The position numbers and the translations under genes were made by a program. This document shows, in pieces, positions 36,459 to 44,755 of a stretch of DNA of 64,000 nt (its first letter is position 1; every line of letters starts with the position of its first letter). The DNA comes from Saccharothrix violaceirubra. Its GTDB lineage: Bacteria > Actinomycetota > Actinomycetes > Mycobacteriales > Pseudonocardiaceae. The notes under the pieces were generated by a model that saw nothing but the letters and a program-made list of their open reading frames with translations, searched no databases and was not told the DNA's origin. Location: contig NZ_JACHJS010000001.1 in NCBI RefSeq assembly GCF_014203755.1, positions 2,418,001-2,482,000 on the forward strand. The letters run 5' to 3'.

Positions 36459-37223
36459 ATGACCGCGTCGATCCAGTCCCCGTCCCTGTCCACCGCCGGC
36501 CCCGCCTCCGGCTCCACCTGGTTCCCCGGCCCGGTGCTCGGCGGCCTGTCCCTGACCGTCGCCCCGCTCCTGCTGCTGGCCGCGACCCTGCTGCGCTCCC
36601 CGTTCGACTTCTTCTACAAGCAGCAGCTCGCCGCGTTCGGGTCGGACCCGACCCTCATGGTCACGGCGTACACCCTGTTCCTGGCCGGCACCGTGGCCCT
36701 GTGGCCGGGCATCGTCAGCCTGGTCCGGTCGATCGCCCACACCCGCCCGACGTTGGCGAGGTGGGCGGGCGGGCTGGTCGTGACGGGCCTGCTGGCGCGC
36801 ACCTTCCACGCCGGGGTCGACCAGGCCGCCTTCAGCCTGGCACGCCACCGGGGAGTGGAGTTCGCGACCGCGCAGGTGGGTCTGGCCTACCAGGACGAGC
36901 ACCTGTTCAGCTACCTGTCGTTCACGATCATGTTCGGCTGGTTCGTGCTCGCGTTCGCGGTGTACCGCAGCGGCCACTTCACCGGTGTGGTCGGCAAGAT
37001 CCGCGCGGTGGCACTGGCCACCATGGGCCTGTTGCCGTTGGGCGTGCTGAAGGGCACCGAACTGCTGTCGATCGTGGGGACGGTCGGCCTCTGCGTCGCC
37101 CTGCTGCCCGAAGGCGTCCGGTTGCTGAGGACCGTTTCCCGGCCCACTCCTCGGGCCGCCGCCATGGCGGCGCTCACCGTCGTGGGGTTGGCGGCCTTCG
37201 CCTACCTCAGCACGCAGGGCTGA
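36459..37223 (+). CDS. Uncharacterised polytopic membrane protein
   Basis: A 254-residue protein with six or seven membrane helices (for example GPVLGGLSLTVAPLLLLAATLL, TYTLFLAGTVALWPGIVSLV, FIMFGWFVLAFAVYRSGHF). HAGVDQAAFSLARHRGVEFATAQ and AYQDEHLFSYLSF are polar loops with His and acidic residues between helices. I do not recognise the family. ATG 36459 has no strong RBS but lies behind the twin palindromes. The gene ends 110 bases before the CRISPR array. Confidence 0.6.
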   Translation: MTASIQSPSLSTAGPASGSTWFPGPVLGGLSLTVAPLLLLAATLLRSPFDFFYKQQLAAFGSDPTLMVTAYTLFLAGTVALWPGIVSLVRSIAHTRPTLARWAGGLVVTGLLARTFHAGVDQAAFSLARHRGVEFATAQVGLAYQDEHLFSYLSFTIMFGWFVLAFAVYRSGHFTGVVGKIRAVALATMGLLPLGVLKGTELLSIVGTVGLCVALLPEGVRLLRTVSRPTPRAAAMAALTVVGLAAFAYLSTQG

Positions 37224-37332
37224 CCGGCCTCGGTCACCCGCCACCCCGCGCCAGTCGTGACGACTGTTCCGAGACCCCGGTGAACCGAATGAAAACCGCC
37301 CCGACAGCCGCTAGAGTCCCAGGTCGCGAAGC
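37224..37332 (+). promoter_or_regulatory. Probable CRISPR leader
   Basis: The 109 bases before the first repeat are noticeably more AT-rich near 37280-37300 (GTGAACCGAATGAAAACCGC) than the surroundings. The array's degenerate repeats are at the far end, so the newest spacers and the leader should be on this side. Confidence 0.55.
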
Positions 37333-38153
37333 CTCTTCCCCGCGCACGCGGGGGTGTTCCGACCAGGACGCCGATCTCGGCCAGCCGTGAGAGCTCTTCC
37401 CCGCGCACGCGGGGGTGTTCCCCGGGACATCGCGGCCTGCCTCGCAGGCGCGGTCTCTTCCCCGCGCACGCGGGGGTGTTCCGGACCTCGGCCCCGCGGC
37501 CACCAACGAGGAGACCTCTTCCCCGCGCACGCGGGGGTGTTCCCTGGACGATCCGGACGGGGATTCCGCCTCGGTCCTCTTCCCCGCGCACGCGGGGGTG
37601 TTCCCCCCGGTGGTGCAGCCGCCGTCCGTGGCTGGTGCTCTTCCCCGCGCACGCGGGGGTGTTCCGCCGACGGGCGAGACCATCGTTCCGAGCCGCAGCT
37701 CTTCCCCGCGCACGCGGGGGTGTTCCAGCTGCGCTCGCCGCGCGGCAGGCTCCAGGAGGCTCTTCCCCGCGCACGCGGGGGTGTTCCGTGAGGTCGGCAC
37801 AGCACCAGGGCCGTCTCACCCTCTTCCCCGCGCAGGCGGGGGTGTTCCTCCTGGCTGTTGCAGATCCACGCCAGCACGGCGCTCTCCCCCGCGCACGCGG
37901 GGGTGTTCCCAGACCACCCGTGACCACCGCCAACGTCAGCCGCTCTTCCCCGCGCACGCGGGGGTGTTCCGCTCACGGCAGACCAGACTCACCCGTCTGG
38001 TCGCTCTTCCCCGCGCACGCGGGGGTGTTCCGACCACCGTCCGCGTCGAGTCGCTGGACCGGACCTCCTCCCCGCGTATGCGGGAGTGTTCCGGGGACAC
38101 GGCGCCGGGAGTCCACGCCGAGCGGCTCTTTCCCGCGTATGCGGGGGCGGCCC
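37333..38153 (+). CRISPR. CRISPR array, type I-E-like, 14 repeats and 13 spacers
   Basis: Fourteen copies of a 28-base repeat recur with an exact 61-base period, leaving 33-base spacers (29 plus 32 by the usual I-E convention). The repeat starts CTCTTCCCCGCG, ends GGGGGTGTTCC and contains the hairpin CCCCGCGCACGCGGGG, like actinobacterial I-E repeats. First bases: 37333, 37394, 37455, 37516, 37577, 37638, 37699, 37760, 37821, 37882, 37943, 38004, 38065, 38126. Repeats 1-8, 11 and 12 are identical; repeats 9 and 10 have one change each; 13 and 14 are degenerate (GCGTATGCGG core). All 13 spacers differ. No cas gene occurs in this window. Confidence 0.97.
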
Positions 38154-38171
38154 TCGTCGGGGGCCGCCCCC
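38143..38171. terminator. Bidirectional hairpin between CRISPR array and methyltransferase
   Basis: GGGGGCGGCCC (38143-38153) pairs with GGGCCGCCCCC (38161-38171). The left arm is made from the decayed last repeat. It ends 9 bases from the methyltransferase stop and should end transcription of the long NRPS operon, and of the array from the other side. Confidence 0.75.
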
Positions 38172-38179
38172 GCGGCGTA

Positions 38180-39163
38180 TCAGGTAGTGGCCACCAGGAG
38201 CGACTGGCCCGGCGAGGTGCTCAACGGGTGCACGGTGGGCTCCGTGAAGCCCGCCTTCGTCAGCCACGACGTGATCTCCGAAGCCGGGTACACCTGTCCG
38301 CCCTGACCGTGGAACAGGTTCAGGCTGAACACCCGCGCGAAGGCGTCCGACCCGGCGTCCGGGACGTGGTGGTCGTGTTCCAGCAGGACGACCCGCCCGC
38401 CCGGCCGCAGGGCCTTCGCCACGCGTGCCAACAACGTCACGTTCGCGTCCGGAGCACGGCCGTGGACGACGTTGAACAACAGCACGGTGTCGTACCCGCC
38501 ACCCAGGTCGACCTCGTCGTAGTCGCCCGCCGCGAAACCGATCCGGTCGGTCAGGCCCGCCGCCGCGACGGCTGCCCGGCCCACCTCCACCGCGTCGGGC
38601 AGGTCGACCACGGTGGCCGTCAGGTCCGGGTTGCCCGCGCAGAAGCGGATGGCGTACTTGGCGTGCCCGCCACCGACGTCCAGCAGGGTCACCCCGGGGG
38701 TGATCAGGGTCGTCACCTCCGGGGCGATGGCGTCCGCGTGCGTGGACAGCATCGCCTGGAACCGGTGCAGGGTCTCGGGGTTCTCCACCAGCCAGCGGTA
38801 GAAGTCCAGGGCCGGTCGTCCCGTTCGGACGGACTCCGTCAGGTCCGTCCACGACGAGAACAGGACGGTGCTCCAGAACCGGTCCACCTCGGCGTACGGG
38901 CCGGTCAGCCAGCGGGTGGTCGACGGGCTGTTCGCGTAGCCGGGTTCCAGGTGCCCCAACGTCACCAGCACGTCGGCCAGCAGTCCGGTGCCGCGCGGGT
39001 CGGTGCCCAGGCGGGCGGCCAGGTCGTCGGCGTCGAGCGGTCCCTCGGTCAACGCCGCGAACAGGCCCAGTTCCAACGCCGTGGCCACGGCCCGGTAGCC
39101 CGCGGTGGACAGCATGTCGTGGAACGACGCGGGCCCGTCGTCGGACGGTCGGTGCAGTGGCAT
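38180..39163 (-). CDS. SAM-dependent methyltransferase, O-methyltransferase family 2-like
   Basis: A 327-residue enzyme with an N-terminal dimerisation/winged-helix region (SFHDMLSTAGYRAVATALELGLFAALTEGPLDADDLAARLGTDPRGTGLLADVLV) and a C-terminal Rossmann domain. Motif I is LLDVGGGHAKYAIRFC, motif II is VVDLPDAVEVG, and motif III lies near KALRPGGRVVLLEHDH. It is the last gene of the NRPS operon, starting 1 base after the reductase-module stop. Given the kynurenine-monooxygenase-like enzyme in the same operon, it may methylate a hydroxylated aromatic residue or its precursor (compare ring methylases of 3-hydroxykynurenine), but O- versus C- or N-methylation cannot be told. Confidence 0.82.
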   Translation of the reverse strand: MPLHRPSDDGPASFHDMLSTAGYRAVATALELGLFAALTEGPLDADDLAARLGTDPRGTGLLADVLVTLGHLEPGYANSPSTTRWLTGPYAEVDRFWSTVLFSSWTDLTESVRTGRPALDFYRWLVENPETLHRFQAMLSTHADAIAPEVTTLITPGVTLLDVGGGHAKYAIRFCAGNPDLTATVVDLPDAVEVGRAAVAAAGLTDRIGFAAGDYDEVDLGGGYDTVLLFNVVHGRAPDANVTLLARVAKALRPGGRVVLLEHDHHVPDAGSDAFARVFSLNLFHGQGGQVYPASEITSWLTKAGFTEPTVHPLSTSPGQSLLVATT

Positions 39164-39164
39164 G

Positions 39165-42100
39165 TCAAACCCTCTCCGGCATGGCTCCGGCGGTGATCAG
39201 GTGGTCTACGTGGCGGCCCAGCATCTCCGCGTCGGCCGGGGGGAACTCGACGCCGTGGGCCGCCGCCGCGGTGAACGTCCGGGTGCAGTCGAACACCGGG
39301 TGCGCCCGGCGGCGGCCGGACAGGCCGTACGCCAACGGGCCGAACGCGGTCTCCGGGTGGTCGAGCATCAACGTCCGCCACTGTTCGAACGGCAGGACGC
39401 GGGTGGGGTAGCCGCGCTCGGTCAGCACCCCGCCCAGGTCGGCGTAGGTGAAGCCGTCCGACCGGTAGTAGTGGTAGTCCGTCGCGACGGAGTCCAGGGA
39501 CAGCGCCGCCACCGCCGCGCCGACCCGGTCCACGGGCAGCATGTCCAGCACGTCGCCCGAGTCCGGCACCGCGCCCAGTTGCGCGCACGCCGCGATCTGC
39601 CGGCTCAGGTACGACGCGGTCTGCGCCCGGCCCGTCCGCACGTCGCCGCCGATCGCGGCGATGCGGTGGATCGACACCGGCACGCCCCGGTCGCGCGCGA
39701 GCACGGCCATCCGGTCGGCCACCCACTTCGTGGTGTTGTAGCCGGTGTCCAGGCCGGTCGGGTCGTCGCACCGCACCGCCTCGGTGACCGGCCGCCGGTC
39801 GTACGCGGTGCCGAGGAACACGCCCAGGGTCGACGTGAGGTGCAACGGCTTGGTGCGGTGCCGGGTGACCAGGCGCAGGATGTCGATCGTGCTGCCCACG
39901 TGCGACGGCATCATCCACCGGTACGTCAGCACGAAGTTCATCACCGCGCCGTTGTGGTAGACGGCGTCCATCGACCGGGCCAGGAGGTCGAATTCGTCCT
40001 CGGTCAACCCCATCAGCGGACGCGACAGGTCGCCCACCACGGGCACGATCCGCGCCAGGTGCCCGGCCGGCACGTCCACCCCGGCCCGCCGGAAGTTCGC
40101 CACGATCCGGTCCAGCGCCAGGTCGGGCGTCTCGGCGCGGACCAGGCAGTGCACCTCGTACGACGACCGCGCGAGCAGTTCCGACAGCAGGTAGGCGCCC
40201 AGGAACCCGGTCGAGCCGGTGAGGAACACCCGGGACACCGCGTCCACGGTCGTCGCGGCGGGCACGATGTCGGCCGGCGGTTCGGCGTCCGCGTGCATCT
40301 GCTCGGCCGTCGGCAACCCGCTGCGGAACGTGTACGTGTCGTCGTGCGCCCGCTCGACGACCTCGGCCAGTTCGGCGAGGTCCGCGGTGGCGAACAACGC
40401 CCGCAGCGGCACGGTCACCCCCAGCAGCGACCGCACCCGGCCGAGCACGGCCGCCGCCACCAGCGAATGCCCGCCCAGCCCGAAGAACGTGTCCCGACGC
40501 CCCACGACCGGCACGCCGAGCACCTCGGACCAGACCTCGGCCAGGACCCGTTCGACGTCCGTGCGCGGCGCCTCGTACTCGACGCCCGGCGTGGGATCGG
40601 GCAGCGCGGCGAAGTCCACCTTGCCGTGCCGGGTCAACGGCAGTCCGTCCAGCACCACCACGGCGCCGGGCAGCATCGCCGCCGGCAGGCGGTCCGCGCA
40701 GAACGCCCGCACCCCGGCCGGGTCGACCGCGCCGACCACGTACCCGACGAGCACGTCACCGCGCACGGTCACCGCCGCTTCGGTCACGTCCGGGTGTGCC
40801 AGCAGCGCGGCCCGCACCTCGCCCGGTTCGATCCGGTGCCCGCGCAGCTTGACCTGGTCGTCCACCCGGCCGAGGAATTCGAGGTTCCCGTCCGGCAGCG
40901 ACCGGACCAGGTCGCCGGTCCGGTACACGCGACCACCCGGCACGACGGGGTCGGGCAGGTACGCCGCCGCCGTGCGCGCCGGATCGTCCCGGTAGCCCCA
41001 CGCCGGTGCCACGCCGCCGACGTGGAGCTGGCCGGGGACGCCGAGCGGGACGGGCCGCAGGCGGGCGTCGAGCACGTAGGCCCGCACGCCGGGCAGCGGT
41101 CGCCCGATCGGCAGGGTCGCCGATCGACTGTCCACTTCGGACGCTTCGACGGTGGTGAACGTCGTGGCGCACACCGTCGTCTCGGTCGGCCCGTAGTGGT
41201 TCACCAGCCGTACCCGGCCGCCGGTGATCCGGGCGAACGCCGCGACGGTGGCCACCGGCACGGCCTCGCCGCCGAACATGACCAGTCCGAGTGGACCGGT
41301 GGACACGTCGACCACGCCGTCCAGGTCGGCCACCCACCGCTTGAGCAGCGCCGCCGGCGCGTCGACGGCCGTGATCCCGTGGTCCGCGCACAGGCGCAGC
41401 AGGCCGGGGCCGTCGATCGCGGCGGGTTCCGGGTGCACGACGATCGCCGCGCCCACGCTCCACGCCGGGAACACGTCGCCCACGGACGCGTCGAAGCTCA
41501 GCGGCGGGATCATCAGGATGCGGTGCCCCGCGGCGAATCCGTGCACCGCCACGAAGGAGTCCGTCAGGTGGGCCAGGCTCGCGTGCCCCACTTCGACGCC
41601 CTTAGGCGTGCCGGTCGACCCGGACGTGTGGATCACGTAGGCCAGGTCGCCACGTGTCACCTCGAAACCTTCGGCCTCGCCTGACCACGACGTGAGCACG
41701 ACACCCCCGTACGGCCCCAGGTCGACCTCGGCGGGGGCGAGCACGACCGGTGCCCCGCAGGACTCCAGCAGCCCGGCGAGGCGGGCCGGCGGGTGTGCCG
41801 GGTCGAGCGGCACGTAAGCGCCGCCCGCCTTGAGCACGCCGAGCAGTCCGCTCAGCCCTTCGACACCGGCCCGTGCCGCCAGCCCCACCGGCACGGACGG
41901 TCCGACGCCGTGCGAGCGCAGCAGGTTCGCGACGTGGTCGGCCCGCCGGTCGAGTTCGGCGAACGTGATCTCCGCGCCGGAACCGAGGTCCAGCACGGCG
42001 GTGGTGTCCGGGTGGTTCGCGACGGCCGCCGCGATCCGGGTGAGGACGTCGTCGACCGGGGCGACCGGCACGCCGTGCAGGGCCTCGGCGGCGGCGTGGT

Positions 42101-43460
42101 CGGCCGGGGGAGTGGTGTCCAGTGTGGACAGTCGGGCCGCCGGGTCGCGGACCAGTGCCGACAGCGTGACCAGCACCTGGTCGGCGAGTCGGGCCGCGGT
42201 GTCGGGCGAGAACAGGTCCGTGCGGTAGTCCAGGTCCACCGGCCAGTCGCCGTCGGTCTCCCGCACGTGCAGGGTCAGGTCGAACCGGCTGGTCCCGCGC
42301 GTGACCGGCAGCGTCGTGGCGGGCAGTCCCGCCCACGTGCCGCCGCCCGAGCCCCGGTTGAGCACGAGCATCACCTGGAACAGCGGGTGGTGGGCGGGGT
42401 CGCGGCGGGGCGCCACCCGGGCGGTCACCTCGTCGAAGCTCACCCCGGCGTGGTCCAGTGCCTCGACGGCGGTGGTCCGCGTGCGGGCCAGCAGTTCCGC
42501 CACGGTCGGGTCGCCGGACAGGTCCACGCGCAACGCCGTCGTCGTCACGAACATGCCCACGGCGCGTTCCAACGCCGGGAACGGCCGGTCGGTCGTCGGC
42601 GAGCCGATCACCACGTCGTCCGTGCCCGACCGCCGCGACAACACCACCGCGAACGCGGCCAGCAGCCCGGCGAACGTCGTCGCGCCCTGCTCCCGCGTCA
42701 CCTCGGTCAGCCGCGCGGCGAGCGCGGCGGGCACGGTGAACCGGTGGCTGTCGCCCGCGATCGACCGGTGCGGCGTGCGCGGCCGGTCGCCCGCCAGGTC
42801 CAGCACGGGGGGCGCGTCGGCCAGCCGGGACGCCCAGTGGTCGAGCATCCGCGCGCGGTCGCCCTCGGCCAGCCGACCGGCCTGCCAGTGCACGAAGTCG
42901 GGGAACTGGCCGACCGGCGCGAACGACGTCCCGCCCTGGTAGGCCGCGCCGATCTCCTCCGCGACGACGGCCAGCGACACGTCGTCGCACACGATGTGGT
43001 GCGCGCTGAGCACGACGGCGGTCACGTCATCGGAACGGAACACCCGCACCCGGAACAGCGGTGCCGCACCCAGGTCGAACGGGGTGTCCACTTCGGACCG
43101 GACCGCGTCGTCGAGCGACTCGACGTCCGTGCACGTCACCGAAGCCGTCGCAGGGACGATCTCCTGCGCCGGCACGCCGTCCACCTCGACGACCCGCGTG
43201 CGCAGCGCCTCGTGCCGGTCGACCACGACCGCCACGGCGTCGCGCAGCCGTTCGACGTCGAGCGTGCCGGTCACGCGGATCGCCGCGTACATCACGTAGG
43301 CGCCGGAGTCGTCGCCGAGCTGCCCGGCCAGCCACAGGCCGCGCTGGTTGCCCGACAGCGGCACGTCCGCACCCCCGGGCCGCCGCGGCAGCCCGGCCGA
43401 CCGCAGCCCTTGGCGGGCCATCAACTTCGCCAGCAGGCGCTCGCGCTGGTCGTCGGTCAC
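39165..43460 (-). CDS. NRPS module C-A-PCP-R (terminal reductase)
   Basis: A 1431-residue terminal module. C domain near residues 30-450 with AHHIVCDD. A domain with [25 protein letters not shown] and FLGRVDDQVKLRGHRI. PCP with FFGLGGHSLV. From about residue 1075 a short-chain reductase of the thioester-reductase type: VFLTGSTGFLGAYLLSELL (NADPH loop) and TGYNTTKW (Tyr/Lys pair near 1238). It would release the peptide as an aldehyde (or alcohol after two rounds). Binding-pocket residues by eye are D-A-G-D-V-F-H-V-C-K; the DA....VC frame is usual for aromatic residues and the Asp at the fourth place is rare. GTG 43460 overlaps the exporter's stop (GTGA); stop is 1 base before the methyltransferase start. 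Confidence 0.92.
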   Translation of the reverse strand: MTDDQRERLLAKLMARQGLRSAGLPRRPGGADVPLSGNQRGLWLAGQLGDDSGAYVMYAAIRVTGTLDVERLRDAVAVVVDRHEALRTRVVEVDGVPAQEIVPATASVTCTDVESLDDAVRSEVDTPFDLGAAPLFRVRVFRSDDVTAVVLSAHHIVCDDVSLAVVAEEIGAAYQGGTSFAPVGQFPDFVHWQAGRLAEGDRARMLDHWASRLADAPPVLDLAGDRPRTPHRSIAGDSHRFTVPAALAARLTEVTREQGATTFAGLLAAFAVVLSRRSGTDDVVIGSPTTDRPFPALERAVGMFVTTTALRVDLSGDPTVAELLARTRTTAVEALDHAGVSFDEVTARVAPRRDPAHHPLFQVMLVLNRGSGGGTWAGLPATTLPVTRGTSRFDLTLHVRETDGDWPVDLDYRTDLFSPDTAARLADQVLVTLSALVRDPAARLSTLDTTPPADHAAAEALHGVPVAPVDDVLTRIAAAVANHPDTTAVLDLGSGAEITFAELDRRADHVANLLRSHGVGPSVPVGLAARAGVEGLSGLLGVLKAGGAYVPLDPAHPPARLAGLLESCGAPVVLAPAEVDLGPYGGVVLTSWSGEAEGFEVTRGDLAYVIHTSGSTGTPKGVEVGHASLAHLTDSFVAVHGFAAGHRILMIPPLSFDASVGDVFPAWSVGAAIVVHPEPAAIDGPGLLRLCADHGITAVDAPAALLKRWVADLDGVVDVSTGPLGLVMFGGEAVPVATVAAFARITGGRVRLVNHYGPTETTVCATTFTTVEASEVDSRSATLPIGRPLPGVRAYVLDARLRPVPLGVPGQLHVGGVAPAWGYRDDPARTAAAYLPDPVVPGGRVYRTGDLVRSLPDGNLEFLGRVDDQVKLRGHRIEPGEVRAALLAHPDVTEAAVTVRGDVLVGYVVGAVDPAGVRAFCADRLPAAMLPGAVVVLDGLPLTRHGKVDFAALPDPTPGVEYEAPRTDVERVLAEVWSEVLGVPVVGRRDTFFGLGGHSLVAAAVLGRVRSLLGVTVPLRALFATADLAELAEVVERAHDDTYTFRSGLPTAEQMHADAEPPADIVPAATTVDAVSRVFLTGSTGFLGAYLLSELLARSSYEVHCLVRAETPDLALDRIVANFRRAGVDVPAGHLARIVPVVGDLSRPLMGLTEDEFDLLARSMDAVYHNGAVMNFVLTYRWMMPSHVGSTIDILRLVTRHRTKPLHLTSTLGVFLGTAYDRRPVTEAVRCDDPTGLDTGYNTTKWVADRMAVLARDRGVPVSIHRIAAIGGDVRTGRAQTASYLSRQIAACAQLGAVPDSGDVLDMLPVDRVGAAVAALSLDSVATDYHYYRSDGFTYADLGGVLTERGYPTRVLPFEQWRTLMLDHPETAFGPLAYGLSGRRRAHPVFDCTRTFTAAAAHGVEFPPADAEMLGRHVDHLITAGAMPERV

Positions 43461-44755
43461 GATGCGGTCCTTTCCAGGGGGGACGCGGCGTCGGGCAGGT
43501 CGTCGACGGCGCGCAGTCGCGGGCGCGACCACGCGACGGCGGCCAGGGCGAGCATCAGCACGCCGACCACCAGGAACACCAGGGCGATGCCGCGACCGGG
43601 CCCGGTGCCGATCAGCGCGCCGACGGTGCCCGCGAGCGCGCCGTCGCCGGTCATCAGCGGTTCGGCGATGCCGTCCGACAGCGGCCCGATCAGCAGGTAG
43701 GCGACGGGCATGGCGGCCGTGCTCAACGTCCGCACCCCGGCCAGTACGCGCCCGAGCACGGCCGGGTCGACCTTCGTCTGCACCAGCGTCACGCAGCACG
43801 TGTTCATCAGCGGCAACGTCGCGAGGAACGCGGGCGCCACGAACCCGATCAGCCACGGCGAGGGCGCCAGGCTGTGCAGCACGAGGAAGACGCCGCCGAG
43901 CCCGAGCCCGAGGTAGATGCCGTGCACGCGCCGTTTCGGCCCGCCCCACGCGCCCATCGCCAGGCCGCCCAGGAACAGACCGCTGCCGCCGGCCGCCATC
44001 AGCACGCCCAGCGTCGCCGGTGTCGCGAACGACAGGATCAGCGGCTGCACCAGCCCACCCGCCACGGCGAACAGGAAGTTCCACACCCCGAACACCGCGC
44101 ACAGCGCGAGCAGGCCCGGCGCCGACCGCAGCCACCGCAGTCCGGCGCCGACACCCCGGTCCCGGCCCGCCGCGCCGGCCGGTCGCACGGCCTCCTCGGG
44201 CAGCCGGGCCAGCAGCAGCGACCCGACCGCGAACACCATCGACACCACGTCGATCAGCAGCACGCCGCGCAGCCCCACCAGGCCCAGCAGCGCGCCCGCG
44301 ACCAGCGGTGCCGCGATCTGCACACCTTGCGTGAGCTGCATCAGCCCGTTGACGCGCCCCAACTGGTCCTTGGGCACCAGCGCGGGCACCAGGGCGCTGT
44401 AGGCGATGACGTGGAACGAGTTCAACGTCGCGGTCAGCGCGGCGGCCAGGTAGATCTGCCACGTCGCCAACGAGTCCAGGCTCACGGCCGTGAACAGCAG
44501 CGACGTCACCAGCCCGGCGCCGCCGTCGGCCACCAGCATGATCACCCGGCGGTCGACGCGGTCGGCCAGTACCCCGGCCCACGGCGCGAGCAGGATGCCC
44601 GGCAGGATCGCGCAGAACTGGATCAGCGCGAACTTCGTCACCGAGCCGGTCTCCAGGTAGACCCACACGCCGAGCACGAACGTGCTCAGCGCCGAGCCGA
44701 TCACCGACACCAACTGACCCGCCCACACGACGGCGAAACGGCGCAGTCCGGTCAC
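43457..44755 (-). CDS. MFS exporter of the NRPS cluster
   Basis: A 432-residue transporter of the MFS group common in natural-product clusters. The loop 2-3 motif is WAGVLADRVDRRVIML, and other landmarks are FHVIAYSALVPALVPKDQLGRVNGLMQL and VDPAVLGRVLAGVRTLSTAAMP. It has about 12 helices. The gene is embedded between two NRPS genes with GTGA overlaps on both sides, so it is made in step with the synthetases and probably exports the product, giving self-protection. Confidence 0.9.
   Translation of the reverse strand: MTGLRRFAVVWAGQLVSVIGSALSTFVLGVWVYLETGSVTKFALIQFCAILPGILLAPWAGVLADRVDRRVIMLVADGGAGLVTSLLFTAVSLDSLATWQIYLAAALTATLNSFHVIAYSALVPALVPKDQLGRVNGLMQLTQGVQIAAPLVAGALLGLVGLRGVLLIDVVSMVFAVGSLLLARLPEEAVRPAGAAGRDRGVGAGLRWLRSAPGLLALCAVFGVWNFLFAVAGGLVQPLILSFATPATLGVLMAAGGSGLFLGGLAMGAWGGPKRRVHGIYLGLGLGGVFLVLHSLAPSPWLIGFVAPAFLATLPLMNTCCVTLVQTKVDPAVLGRVLAGVRTLSTAAMPVAYLLIGPLSDGIAEPLMTGDGALAGTVGALIGTGPGRGIALVFLVVGVLMLALAAVAWSRPRLRAVDDLPDAASPLERTAS

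Noticed and set aside
37202..37976. Open frames through the CRISPR array with NTPACAGK-type repeats
   Set aside because: They are translations of the repeats themselves; the regular period reflects the array, not a protein.
37224..39163. cas genes next to the CRISPR array
   Set aside because: The neighbours are a polytopic membrane protein and an O-methyltransferase; no Cas motif was found on either strand.
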